A stretch of DNA of 64,000 nt, from positions 2,046,001 through 2,110,000 of the forward strand of contig NZ_CP028924.1 in assembly GCF_003061515.1 (NCBI RefSeq), written 5' to 3'. Below are positions 56,532 through 63,943 of the stretch, piece by piece. The notes under the pieces are model-generated. The model had not been told where the DNA came from and ran no database searches. It saw only the letters and a list, made by a program, of their open reading frames with translations. Source of the DNA: Colwellia sp. Arc7-D (lineage in GTDB: Bacteria > Pseudomonadota > Gammaproteobacteria > Enterobacterales > Alteromonadaceae). The translations under genes and the position numbers were made by a program. Numbering within the stretch: position 1 is the stretch's first letter; the number at the start of each line of letters is the position of its first letter.

Positions 56532-57473
56532 CTAATTAATAGCGGCTAAGATTTCTTGCTGTGTGGCTAAAACATTAATGTCGGTGGGTGATATTGCTAG
56601 TGCCTTTTCAATAATGGTATTAGCACGCTCAGTATCACCATTTTTAAGTAGGGCATAAGCAAAATTATTTAAATAATGACTTTGTTGCTCGCCATAATTT
56701 AAACCTTGTTCAAACCATTCGATTGCCTTTGTTATATTATTTTGTTCGAAATAATAATTAGCCAGTAAAAAGTAACTTAACCAATTTTTAGGCCAAGCGT
56801 TAATAGCTTGTTGTAAATATGGAATAGCAGCAGGGCCTTTGCCGATTGAAATTAAATCTTGACTGGCACTTATATAGGTAAAGTCGTTTAGCGCGCTGGT
56901 ACTTTGGCTTGGCTTTAATGCCGCAACAAACCAAAAGTTAGCCCGCTGCCAGGTGCGCTCAAATACCTTCATACCTACCCGACGATTTTCAATATCTGCA
57001 GAGTGTAAAATAAACTCTTGGGTTTCTAAATCATAGCCTTTTACTACAGCATAGTGCCATAACGGATACCAAGACAGACCTAGATTTTGTAAAACAATAA
57101 CAGGAATTTTTTGATTCACTAGCTTTAGCAGCTGTTCTAAAGACCCTTTACTCGCATAGGAAAGAAAGGATTGTTGTCTTATTGCTGCTACCATTTCTAG
57201 TTGCAAACTACCGTTTCTTTTTGGAATAAATAATTGAGGAGCAATACTTTCAGGCGATAAATTAACGCCATTAAATTCAAATATTTCAGCTAGTGTAGTT
57301 GGCCCACAGTAATAAGCTTGCTGTGGGTAAAACGGTACACCTTCAATATTCGAAGTTAAAGGAATATTCGTTGGCGGTTGCTGCATTAATTGTAACGTTT
57401 GCGGAGGTGTTGAGCAGCCAATCAGTAAAAAAAGGCTGACAATAATGCCAGCCTTAAGGTGTTTAATAATCAT
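56532..57473 (-). CDS. PA2778-like cysteine peptidase with TPR repeats
   Basis: A lipoprotein of about 313 residues with lipobox LIGCSTP. The C39-like peptidase domain shows YYCGPTTLAEIFEF (Cys at about residue 50), a later WYPLWHYAVVKGYDL (His) and HSADIENRRV (Asp), completing a papain-like triad. Two or three TPR motifs fill the C-terminal 110 residues. Start at 57473, four bases after the stop of the upstream gene. This pair (PA2778/PA2779) is common in gammaproteobacteria; the peptidase is not for a known bacteriocin. Confidence 0.85.
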   Translation of the reverse strand: MIIKHLKAGIIVSLFLLIGCSTPPQTLQLMQQPPTNIPLTSNIEGVPFYPQQAYYCGPTTLAEIFEFNGVNLSPESIAPQLFIPKRNGSLQLEMVAAIRQQSFLSYASKGSLEQLLKLVNQKIPVIVLQNLGLSWYPLWHYAVVKGYDLETQEFILHSADIENRRVGMKVFERTWQRANFWFVAALKPSQSTSALNDFTYISASQDLISIGKGPAAIPYLQQAINAWPKNWLSYFLLANYYFEQNNITKAIEWFEQGLNYGEQQSHYLNNFAYALLKNGDTERANTIIEKALAISPTDINVLATQQEILAAIN

Positions 57474-57477
57474 GTTA

Positions 57478-57849
57478 TTAGATAGGATCAATAAACGAGT
57501 ACGCATCGGTTATGCCGAGTAAATCAAGCACTGCAACTACCACTAAAACGGTAACTATTGTGCCAACAATACCACTACCTGCAGGTGCGTCATTAATTTG
57601 CATATTTAATTGAGTTAATTCTGCATTAGTAAGGCTATTAATTCGATTTTTTGCATCAGCAGAAGATACACCCAGTACAACTAATTGTTGTTGAACTTCT
57701 GTACTATCAACCATAGACAATATTTGTTGTTTTGTAATTGCGCTTCGTTGTTGCTCTATCACAACAGCAGAACTAACATTGCCAGCCATTGATGTCATTG
57801 GAAGCGAACTTGTAAATAACGCTGCAAATATCATGATCAAATTTTTCAT
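57478..57849 (-). CDS. PA2779-like protein
   Basis: A 123-residue exported protein; signal peptide ends near SMAG (residue about 23). It has a helical periplasmic part and a hydrophobic segment (residues about 90-113, GIVGTIVTVLVVVAVLDLLGI) near the C-terminus. The family is defined by its pairing with the cysteine peptidase and may be its substrate or a partner for maturation. Function unknown. Confidence 0.82.
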   Translation of the reverse strand: MKNLIMIFAALFTSSLPMTSMAGNVSSAVVIEQQRSAITKQQILSMVDSTEVQQQLVVLGVSSADAKNRINSLTNAELTQLNMQINDAPAGSGIVGTIVTVLVVVAVLDLLGITDAYSFIDPI

Positions 57850-58205
57850 GTGTATTCCTTATGAATTAAGCTTGTTGAGTTCAAACACCAAATAAAGTTT
57901 ATAATTTACATTAAGGTAAAGTTATAAAATTAAGTAATGCGATATTTTTTATCATTTAAAAGCGTAACAGTCAGTAAGCTTATCGTCTAGCTATTATTTA
58001 TATTTTAATACCCATTCACATAGTTTTCAGTAACTTAAATAATTAATATATTGGTGCAGAATTTAAAGTTTTTATATTGAAGCCTTAAGTTAACTTTCTA
58101 TTTACAAGGTCACAAACAGGTTGAAAATGATATAATCTGGTTAACAATTATTAATACCTGAATTAATTCAGTTCAAATATCAAATTATCTGGAATTTTAT
58201 ACATT
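57850..58205. other. Intergenic region of 356 bases
   Basis: Divergent upstream region of the PA2779-like and the nitrilase-like gene. AT-rich; nothing beyond possible promoters was recognised. Confidence 0.35.
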
Positions 58206-59933
58206 ATGCGAGTAGCCGTTACACAGTTCGCCACGTCTTTAAAAGCACATGAAAACATATCAACTTGTGTGCGAATTATAAATGAAGTGGCAAGCTGTCA
58301 GCCAGATATCATCGTACTTCCCCAATATTGTAATACCCAACCTTGTTACGAGGATCATGAGCAAGCATGGCAAGAAGCGTTAGCACTTAATGGTGATTTT
58401 TTTCAACAAATAGCTACACAAGCCAAAAAACACAGTTGTTATATCGTGTTCAATGCAACTGTACGTAGAGACCTTGCACGAGATACTACAAACGGTTCAA
58501 TTAAATCGAACATTAGTGTTACTACTTGCCTTATTTCTCCTGACGGAGCATTGATTCAACAAACCGACCAACAAGCATTTCAAGCACATGAAAGTGAATA
58601 TTTCATTAGTACCAATAATACAACTGAAATAATAACAACACCTTTAGCCAAGCTAGGCTTATTAGCCGGACAAAATGCTATAACGTACAGCAAAGCAAGA
58701 GAACTTGGCATGCAAGGTGCACAATTGCTCTGTAATGCACAAAGTACTAATACTGCTGAACAAAACCACTTTTATGACTTAACGCGCTCGGTTGAAAATA
58801 ATGTTTTTATTGCAACAGCGAATAATGTTGGTGCTCTAATGAAAGAACATTTAAATGAAAGGGGAGTAGGCACGGGTTTCAGTCAAATAGTTAATACCAA
58901 TGGTAAGGTATTAGCGCAGATAACTCATAATAATGAAGGGTTTACTTTTGCAGATATAGATACCGCAAAGGCAGGATTAAATAATAAATATCGCCCTGAT
59001 GGCACAGCGTTTTTTAACCAGCACCGTATTGAGCTTTATCAGCAAGACGCAACATTACAAAAGCAAACTGCTGAGATTAAAGCGACCAAGAACAACGTGC
59101 CCGAAACTGCAAATGTAGCCTTATTTGCAACATATAAATCAAACGAACAAGCCATAGAAGATGTTTGCCATTACATCGAAAACAACCTCAGTGATATTAT
59201 TCAATTACCTGAACTATTTTTTATTGACGATAAATCGATTACTCATAACGCATCACAACTTGATGTAATAGAAGTCTTGTGCACTGAAATCATAAGTAAA
59301 ATTAGTGCAACATTAAGACCTTTTCAATATGTTTGTACAAGTTTAGTTATTGATGGTGTTCATCAAGCTGTATTAATTAATAATCATGGGGTATTTGCCT
59401 TACAACAACAGTTACACTTTTGTAATCGTTATAAATGGACAGAATTAGGGGACGATCTAAACATCGTTGAATTGCCATTAGAGCAAGGTGCTATAAAGAT
59501 AGCAATGCTAACAGCCGATGATGCCAATATGCCTGAAATAGTAAAAGTTGCGGCCTTAAACTGTATTCATGTGCTGCTTATACCTTTTGATATTCAAGAG
59601 TCAAGTGAGGTGGACTGTGGTTTATTATCTCTGGCAGCGGAAAATAGAATTTGTATCGTAGCAGCAAGTCGTGAGAAAAGTTTTGCTCTTGACCCATTAA
59701 TTATGAATGACGATAACTCGGCAACAACAGGCAATAAAAAGAAAATAAAACAGAAAAAATCAACAGGACTAGTTATTGATATAACTAACAGCACGACTTT
59801 ATCGCATAAAAATAATCAATTTAATGTCAGTGGTTGTTTAAATAGATCTGCTGATAGACTAAAGGTTAAGCAACAACATGGAAAAATTACTAAAGCGCTT
59901 GTGCACCCAAGTCCAACATTATGTAAGTCTTAA
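58206..59933 (+). CDS. Two-domain nitrilase-fold protein without catalytic cysteines
   Basis: A 575-residue protein with two nitrilase (carbon-nitrogen hydrolase) domains, residues about 1-275 and 302-560. Domain 1 keeps the fold (PDIIVLPQY, LGLLAGQN, GMQGAQLLCN, YRPDG) but the catalytic Glu is Gln40, the Lys region reads TDQQAFQ, and the Cys position in the ICYD motif is Gly155. Domain 2 keeps Glu336 (QLPELFF), but Cys is Ala437 (MLTADDANMPE) and the Lys is Gln. Both active sites thus appear dead. It may bind a ligand or regulate. Possibly the last gene before the integron array. Confidence 0.72.
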   Translation: MRVAVTQFATSLKAHENISTCVRIINEVASCQPDIIVLPQYCNTQPCYEDHEQAWQEALALNGDFFQQIATQAKKHSCYIVFNATVRRDLARDTTNGSIKSNISVTTCLISPDGALIQQTDQQAFQAHESEYFISTNNTTEIITTPLAKLGLLAGQNAITYSKARELGMQGAQLLCNAQSTNTAEQNHFYDLTRSVENNVFIATANNVGALMKEHLNERGVGTGFSQIVNTNGKVLAQITHNNEGFTFADIDTAKAGLNNKYRPDGTAFFNQHRIELYQQDATLQKQTAEIKATKNNVPETANVALFATYKSNEQAIEDVCHYIENNLSDIIQLPELFFIDDKSITHNASQLDVIEVLCTEIISKISATLRPFQYVCTSLVIDGVHQAVLINNHGVFALQQQLHFCNRYKWTELGDDLNIVELPLEQGAIKIAMLTADDANMPEIVKVAALNCIHVLLIPFDIQESSEVDCGLLSLAAENRICIVAASREKSFALDPLIMNDDNSATTGNKKKIKQKKSTGLVIDITNSTTLSHKNNQFNVSGCLNRSADRLKVKQQHGKITKALVHPSPTLCKS

Positions 59934-60218
59934 AAGCAATCAGCTTTGATATGTATGCAGTGATATTATTAATAAATCTTATGTGTGAGCTAAATAATTT
60001 AAATAAACCTCAATTCGACACTGTATTTATAGACAGTGGTGGTGCGAATCCCGCTTTATTGTAGAAAGGCAGATTTAATCTGTCTTTCTACATCTATTTA
60101 TTCAGTACCTAACAACATATTGAATGGTAATATTAAATTATGTATATTGATTTGAATAAATATTCATTAGATGGACGTTTTGCTTGTGGAAAGTGGGATA
60201 TTATCTGTCTAATAAGCT
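59934..60218. other. Region between nitrilase-like gene and the cassette array
   Basis: About 285 bases with no gene. It holds one hairpin (60061-60091) and, at its right end, CTGTCTAATAAGCTGTTATG, which loosely resembles the 3' end of the attC sites in the array (CCTGTTAATTAGGCGTTAT). No integrase gene is here, where one would normally lie. Confidence 0.5.
60061..60091 (+). terminator. Hairpin upstream of the cassette array
   Basis: GTAGAAAGGCAGA (60061-60073) pairs with TCTGTCTTTCTAC (60079-60091) with one G-T wobble. It could end transcription from the nitrilase-like gene. Confidence 0.55.
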
Positions 60219-60225
60219 GTTATGT
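60219..60225 (+). other. Left core site of the cassette array
   Basis: GTTATGT is the reverse complement of ACATAAC, the first core site of the attC at 60553, as expected for the entry border of cassette 1. Recombination would occur between G60219 and T60220. Confidence 0.7.
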
Positions 60226-60237
60226 GTAAACGAGAAT

Positions 60238-60558
60238 ATGAGTCAAGAATCTATAAAAGCTAAACTATGTAACGATGCTCTTCTAGTTGCTAAAGAGAAA
60301 GTCGCTATTAATTCAAATAGCCTTCTACCAATGTATCAATCGATAGAAAATCAGCTTCAATTTTTAGTGGATTTCTTCGAGGGTAAAAATAGCGAACACG
60401 CTAAACTTCATACTCTTAATTTTGGTCATTTAGCTGTGCGAGAAATTGAAGATAACGATCCTAAATTTGCACATTTACTTAAAATAGCATTTTATGTAGC
60501 AGATAAAACTGCACATGGGTTAAAGTTAGACGAACAGTTCGTGGCAAATTACACATAA
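60238..60558 (+). CDS. Tsi6-like immunity protein (cassette 1)
   Basis: A 106-residue soluble, helical protein. The central and C-terminal part (QLQFLVDFFEGKN, LNFGHLAVREIEDNDP, AFYVADKTAHGLKLD) resembles Tsi6, the immunity protein for the type VI secretion effector Tse6 which breaks down NAD(P)+. Recognition is from memory of the family. No effector gene is nearby, so it would be an orphan immunity gene. Start at ATG 60238, in the cassette and 18 bases after the recombination point; a TTG upstream lies outside the cassette. Confidence 0.62.
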   Translation: MSQESIKAKLCNDALLVAKEKVAINSNSLLPMYQSIENQLQFLVDFFEGKNSEHAKLHTLNFGHLAVREIEDNDPKFAHLLKIAFYVADKTAHGLKLDEQFVANYT

Positions 60559-60655
60559 CAAGAATTTCAAGCAGGACAAAATACAGTTGGCTTTTTGTTC
60601 ACTCCGTTCACCTATTTTAGCCAACTATATTTTGCCTGTTAATTAGGCGTTATAT
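60553..60655 (+). repeat. attC site 1
   Basis: A 103-base integron recombination site. First core ACATAAC (60553-60559) and last core GTTATAT (60649-60655). Inner arms CAGTTGGC and GCCAACTA pair around a loop; flanks AAGCAGGACAAAATA and TATTTTGCCTGTT pair with extra-helical bases. It strongly resembles the other sites in this array. Confidence 0.85.
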
Positions 60656-60671
60656 TTTTATCGAGGTATGG

Positions 60672-60938
60672 ATGCTATTTAAAATATTATTTCTATTCGC
60701 TGCATTAAAACTACATGATGTTAAATCAGAGCCTTTGAATCCAGCTCTGTTGTTTTGTATCCCTATTTTATTAATTAGCCTTATTTCAGGAACGACATTT
60801 CTTTCATTATTTATTGGTGCGGTTATTATGTTTTGCGTAAGTTATGTATATTTTGGCTTACTTACAAAGTTTAATAAAGGTACTGAGTATTTTGCAATAA
60901 TGGTTGTAGGTGGTGCAGTTTTGGTATTGTTTATTTAA
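60672..60938 (+). CDS. Small membrane protein (cassette 2)
   Basis: An 88-residue protein with three likely helices (residues about 1-14, 24-58 and 68-88). Not recognised as a known family. Start at ATG 60672 with GAGG eight bases upstream. The gene occupies nearly the whole cassette, as usual for integron cargo. Confidence 0.65.
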   Translation: MLFKILFLFAALKLHDVKSEPLNPALLFCIPILLISLISGTTFLSLFIGAVIMFCVSYVYFGLLTKFNKGTEYFAIMVVGGAVLVLFI

Positions 60939-60940
60939 AA

Positions 60941-60990
60941 ATATAACAAGGCAATCAAACGGTAAATTTACAGTTGGCTTTTTTTCGTTC
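60941..60990 (+). repeat. attC site 2, left half, split by an IS
   Basis: First core ATATAAC (60941-60947), the reverse complement of the core that opens cassette 2. CAGTTGGC then runs into the loop, where the insertion sequence starts at 60991. TTC at 60988-60990 is one copy of the target duplication. Confidence 0.8.
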
Positions 60991-61049
60991 TGATCTTGTA
61001 CCACTTTGGTAGACAGTTATTTATTTAATTGTTACCAAAGAGGTTAATC

Positions 61050-61412
61050 ATGGGACATACAAGAAAGCGACATTACAACCAATATTCATTAGCGTTTAAA
61101 CTTCATGCTATTTTACTCTCGTCTCAGCAAGGTGTTTTAGCTAAAGACGTGGCTAGTTCCTTGGGTATTCACCCCATCATGCTCTATCGTTGGTGTATGG
61201 AATACCGTAAAGAGTCATTGTTTACTCATCCGCTTATGAAAAATCATCAAATGGAAAAACCATCCAAAGAGAAGAAGCCCGTCAGTCCCGAAAAGCTTAA
61301 ACTTGCTAAGGCCAATGCGCACATTAAAAAGTTGGAAAAAAAACTAGCTCGCAGCGAAGAGGATATTGAAATTCTAAAAAAGTTCGAGCGGTTCTTAAAG
61401 GAAGACCCCTAG
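61050..61412 (+). CDS. IS3-family transposase OrfA
   Basis: A 120-residue DNA-binding protein. The HTH_Tnp_1 fold is seen in YSLAFKLHAILLSS ... VLAKDVASSLGIHPIMLYRW, followed by a leucine-zipper-like coiled coil (ANAHIKKLEKKLARSEEDIEIL). Start at ATG 61050 with AAAGAGG six bases before; a TTG at 61029 is less likely. A slippery heptamer AAAAAAG lies at 61376-61382 in the right phase (codons AAA AAG), so a share of ribosomes shift to -1 and make OrfAB. Confidence 0.92.
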   Translation: MGHTRKRHYNQYSLAFKLHAILLSSQQGVLAKDVASSLGIHPIMLYRWCMEYRKESLFTHPLMKNHQMEKPSKEKKPVSPEKLKLAKANAHIKKLEKKLARSEEDIEILKKFERFLKEDP

Positions 61413-62266
61413 TTAATTTTACCTTTATCAAAAAGAACCATGCCTTAAGTAATGTCTCAAGATTATGCTCGCTGTTGGGGGTGTCTCGCGGTGGTTACTA
61501 TGCCTGGCATAATCGGCCAGTATCCGCGCATAAAGTCAAAGATAACCAACTTAAGGCTGAACTGATTAAGCAGCACCAAGGCTTTAAACGAGCCTACGGC
61601 GCACCAAGAATGCATGTACAGATAAATCGAGAAGGCCTTAGCTGTAGTCGTCGACGCATCACGAGACTAATGAAAGAGCTTAACCTGTGTAGCTCGACTA
61701 AAAACTTATATTTGCGCTTACCAAATAGAGGAAAACATTACTCAACAACAAGCAATCATCTGCATTATGTCGCTAAGCCAAGCGCAAAGAATCAACAGTG
61801 GGTTGGTGACTTCACCCACATCAGCACTCAAAAAGGTTGGCTCTTTCATGCGGTTGTTATGGATTTATTTACACGTAAATTGATTGGGTGGTCGTTTAGT
61901 CGTCAACGAAATTCTTTAATGACACAAGCGGCTTTAAAGGCAGCCTTAGCAACAGAAACACCAGATAATAATTGTATATTTCATTCAGACCAAGGAATTG
62001 AATATGCGGCGAATGATTTCAAAACTCTTGTGGAAAAGTCAGGTTTTATAAGGAGTATGAGCCGAAAAGCAACGCCGATTGATAATGCGGCGATGGAATC
62101 GTACTTCCATACGTTTAAAGCAGAAGCTATTCATGGCAAACGTTTTAACAATCAAGAAGAGGCGACTGCTGTTATTCAGAAATACATCGCGTTTTACAAT
62201 CAAGAACGATTACATTCAAGTTTAGGTTATACAACGCCTGAAAAATATGAGAAATTAGGACTTTGA
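61379..62266 (+). CDS. IS3-family transposase OrfB (rve integrase domain, frameshift product)
   Basis: The -1 frame is open from the frameshift site (about 61379) to 62266, about 295 residues. The start of the frame reads VRAVLKEDPLVNFTFIK, the usual joint of OrfAB. HTH_21 region (HQGFKRAYGAPRMHVQIN) then the DDE catalytic core: Asp in VGDFTHIST, Asp in FHSDQGIEYA, Glu in NAAMESYFHTFK. The enzyme cuts and joins IS ends. Translation as a separate protein might start at the TTG at 61475. Confidence 0.92.
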   Translation, partial: KVRAVLKGRPLVNFTFIKKNHALSNVSRLCSLLGVSRGGYYAWHNRPVSAHKVKDNQLKAELIKQHQGFKRAYGAPRMHVQINREGLSCSRRRITRLMKELNLCSSTKNLYLRLPNRGKHYSTTSNHLHYVAKPSAKNQQWVGDFTHISTQKGWLFHAVVMDLFTRKLIGWSFSRQRNSLMTQAALKAALATETPDNNCIFHSDQGIEYAANDFKTLVEKSGFIRSMSRKATPIDNAAMESYFHTFKAEAIHGKRFNNQEEATAVIQKYIAFYNQERLHSSLGYTTPEKYEKLGL

Positions 62267-62295
62267 AATGTGTCTACGAAAGTGGTGTAAGATCA

Positions 62296-62347
62296 TTCCT
62301 CAAACATTTTAGCCAACTATAATTTTCCGCTTATTGCGGCGTTATAC
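62296..62347 (+). repeat. attC site 2, right half
   Basis: From TTC (second duplication copy) through TTTTAGCCAACTATAA to the last core GTTATAC (62341-62347). Joined to the left half, without one TTC, it gives a site of about 99 bases with good pairing. Confidence 0.8.
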
Positions 62348-62366
62348 GTACAAGGGAGGTTTGCGC

Positions 62367-62669
62367 ATGAATTTACAGTTTAAGTTAATAATATCTGCAT
62401 TGATTAGTATTCTAGCCAATGGTTGTAGTTCTTATAGCACTGAAGATTATGGAGAAGCTGGTGTTAGTAGAAAAGCAGCTTCATGTGTAAATATGGAACC
62501 AGCTCAGGAGATGAAGTGTAAGGAAAGAGAAGAAAGCTTACTAATAGGGTTGGGTGCAGACGAAAATTGTAATCATCCATATGAGTATGAAAAAAACAGA
62601 TGTAAAAGTGAACAAGCAAAGAAACAAAAGGCACTTGACGAATCACTTAAAAAACACAGCGGTAAATAG
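62367..62669 (+). CDS. Small lipoprotein (cassette 3)
   Basis: A 100-residue predicted lipoprotein: signal helix (IISALISILA) and lipobox NGCSS (Cys about residue 20). The mature part is charged with four cysteines (ASCVN, MKCKE, ENCNH, NRCKS), which may form disulfides. Start at ATG 62367 with a strong GGGAGG site; the frame extends upstream into the attC. No family recognised. Confidence 0.68.
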   Translation: MNLQFKLIISALISILANGCSSYSTEDYGEAGVSRKAASCVNMEPAQEMKCKEREESLLIGLGADENCNHPYEYEKNRCKSEQAKKQKALDESLKKHSGK

Positions 62670-62672
62670 TAC

Positions 62673-62776
62673 GTATAACAATAATTTAAAGCAGGACAAA
62701 ATAAAGTTGGCTGTTTTGTTCACTACGTTCACCTATTTTAGCCAACTCTATTTTGTCCCTTAAATGGGCGCTACAA
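62673..62776 (+). repeat. attC site 3, right core changed
   Basis: First core GTATAAC (62673-62679) matches the opening core of cassette 3. Central sequence is nearly the same as attC 1. The last core reads GCTACAA (62770-62776) instead of GTT..., a change at the recombination point. Confidence 0.8.
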
Positions 62777-62789
62777 GTAAAGGTAATTT

Positions 62790-63044
62790 ATGCATTCTGA
62801 CGAACTAATCAAATCTTTATCTGATAATGGAAATAAGGATTTAGAATCTTCATTACAATGGATTAATCCAATACCTGAAGATGCCTCAGCTTTAATAGAA
62901 AAAATAGATATGGCATTAAATATTGTTAAGTTTTCTAAATCTAGACGCACTGAAGAAGGTGAAGAAACTTCTAATAACCACCTAGATTCGTTAATACGTT
63001 TAAAAGCTGAAATCAGTAGTATTTTAAATGAAAAGTTGAAATAA
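62790..63044 (+). CDS. Hypothetical protein (cassette 4)
   Basis: An 84-residue soluble protein, helical and acidic, with a charged middle (KSRRTEEGEETSNN). No family or motif was recognised. ATG at 62790 with AAAGGTAA upstream. Its cassette has altered cores at both ends. Confidence 0.6.
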   Translation: MHSDELIKSLSDNGNKDLESSLQWINPIPEDASALIEKIDMALNIVKFSKSRRTEEGEETSNNHLDSLIRLKAEISSILNEKLK

Positions 63045-63060
63045 GCTTATCTAAATTTTC

Positions 63061-63159
63061 TTATAAAAATTTGTTAAAGCAGGAATAAACAGTTGGCTTT
63101 TGCTCCTGCGTCGCTTATTTTAGCCAACATACTATTTGCCTCTTATCGTGGCGTTAGCT
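63061..63159 (+). repeat. attC site 4, left core degenerate
   Basis: The place of the first core reads TTATAAA (63061-63067), lacking the conserved AAC. Arms CAGTTGGC and TAGCCAAC and the last core GTTAGCT (63153-63159) are normal. Confidence 0.72.
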
Positions 63160-63177
63160 GTAAAGGGAAACTGAGTA

Positions 63178-63837
63178 TTGATTTCACAATTACCTAAATG
63201 GATAGAAGTCGGCGCGTTCATTTTTGCCTTGATTGCTGGTTGCGTTAATGCGATTGGTTTTCTTAGCTTTGAGCATCAAGCAGTCTCTCATTTAACTGGC
63301 ACAGCTACCTTATTGGGTACAAGTTTTTTAGGTTCTTCTTTTTCTAATATTATCCATTTGCTAGGTATTTTGTGTTCATTTATATTTGGTTCAGCGATTG
63401 CTGGATTATTACTAGATGGTTCAAGCCTAAAGCTAGGGCGACATTATGATACGGTGTTGCTCTTAGAGTCTATTTTGTTACTAATCGCATTATGGTTTTT
63501 ATCTGCCGGTTCAATATATGGTCAATTCTTTGCTTCCGCAGCGTGTGGACTTCAAAATGCATTAGCAACAACATACAGTGGTGCAATAATAAGAACAACT
63601 CATGTCACAGGAATTTTCACAGATTTAGGTATCATGCTTGGCAGGTTTATAAAAGGTGAAGCTCTTGAGTCACGCAAGGCAAAGCTTTTCTTGATTATTA
63701 TTGTCGGTTTCATATTTGGTGGTACTTTAGGCGCATTTCTGTTTGCACAATATCAATTTATGGCATTATTTTTTCCTGCAATAATTTGCCTGTTTTTTTC
63801 GATGTTTTATCGTGTATATGCTAAAAAATACAGCTAA
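63178..63837 (+). CDS. YoaK/DUF1275 family membrane protein (cassette 5)
   Basis: A 219-residue membrane protein with about six helices. Family markers are AGCVNAIGFLSFEHQAVSHLTGTA near the N-terminus (in two parts, GCVNAIGFLS and HQAVSHLTGT) and ACGLQNALATTYSGAIIRTTHVTGIFTDLG (GLQNALAT and RTTHVTG). Role unknown. TTG start at 63178; AAAGGGA lies ten bases before. A large, complete gene for a cassette. Confidence 0.8.
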   Translation: MISQLPKWIEVGAFIFALIAGCVNAIGFLSFEHQAVSHLTGTATLLGTSFLGSSFSNIIHLLGILCSFIFGSAIAGLLLDGSSLKLGRHYDTVLLLESILLLIALWFLSAGSIYGQFFASAACGLQNALATTYSGAIIRTTHVTGIFTDLGIMLGRFIKGEALESRKAKLFLIIIVGFIFGGTLGAFLFAQYQFMALFFPAIICLFFSMFYRVYAKKYS

Positions 63838-63914
63838 CAAGCTGCTCATACGAACACAAACAACTGGTTGAATTGCAACCAACTATTTTATTGCCTGTTA
63901 GCCGGGCGTTCGGT
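63832..63914 (+). repeat. attC site 5
   Basis: An 83-base site. First core AGCTAAC (63832-63838) is the exact reverse complement of GTTAGCT at 63153, the opening of cassette 5; it overlaps the stop codon of the gene. Arms AACTGGTTG and CAACCAACT; last core GTTCGGT (63908-63914). Shorter and more divergent than the others. Confidence 0.8.
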
Positions 63915-63943
63915 TTTCTATAACTCAGGTGAATAGGGATATT

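Larger units (their letters stand above)
60991..62295 (+). mobile_element. IS3-family insertion sequence, intact
   Basis: A 1305-base element. Left end TGATCTTGTACCACTTTGG... (60991-61015) and right end (62271-62295, read on the minus strand) match at 22 of 25 positions. Target duplication TTC at 60988-60990 and 62296-62298. It holds orfA and orfB with an A6G frameshift signal, as usual for the family; ends starting TGATCTTA are similar to the IS3 subgroup. All parts look functional. Confidence 0.93.

Noticed and set aside
60184..60237. Upstream TTG start of the Tsi6-like gene
   Set aside because: It lies outside the cassette border at 60219, and ATG 60238 is available.
62554..62763. 69-codon frame overlapping the lipoprotein gene and attC 3
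   Set aside because: It runs through an attC site and overlaps a better-supported gene with a strong ribosome site.
60553..63914. CRISPR array
   Set aside because: The repeats are long, imperfect, spaced by whole genes, and have attC structure.
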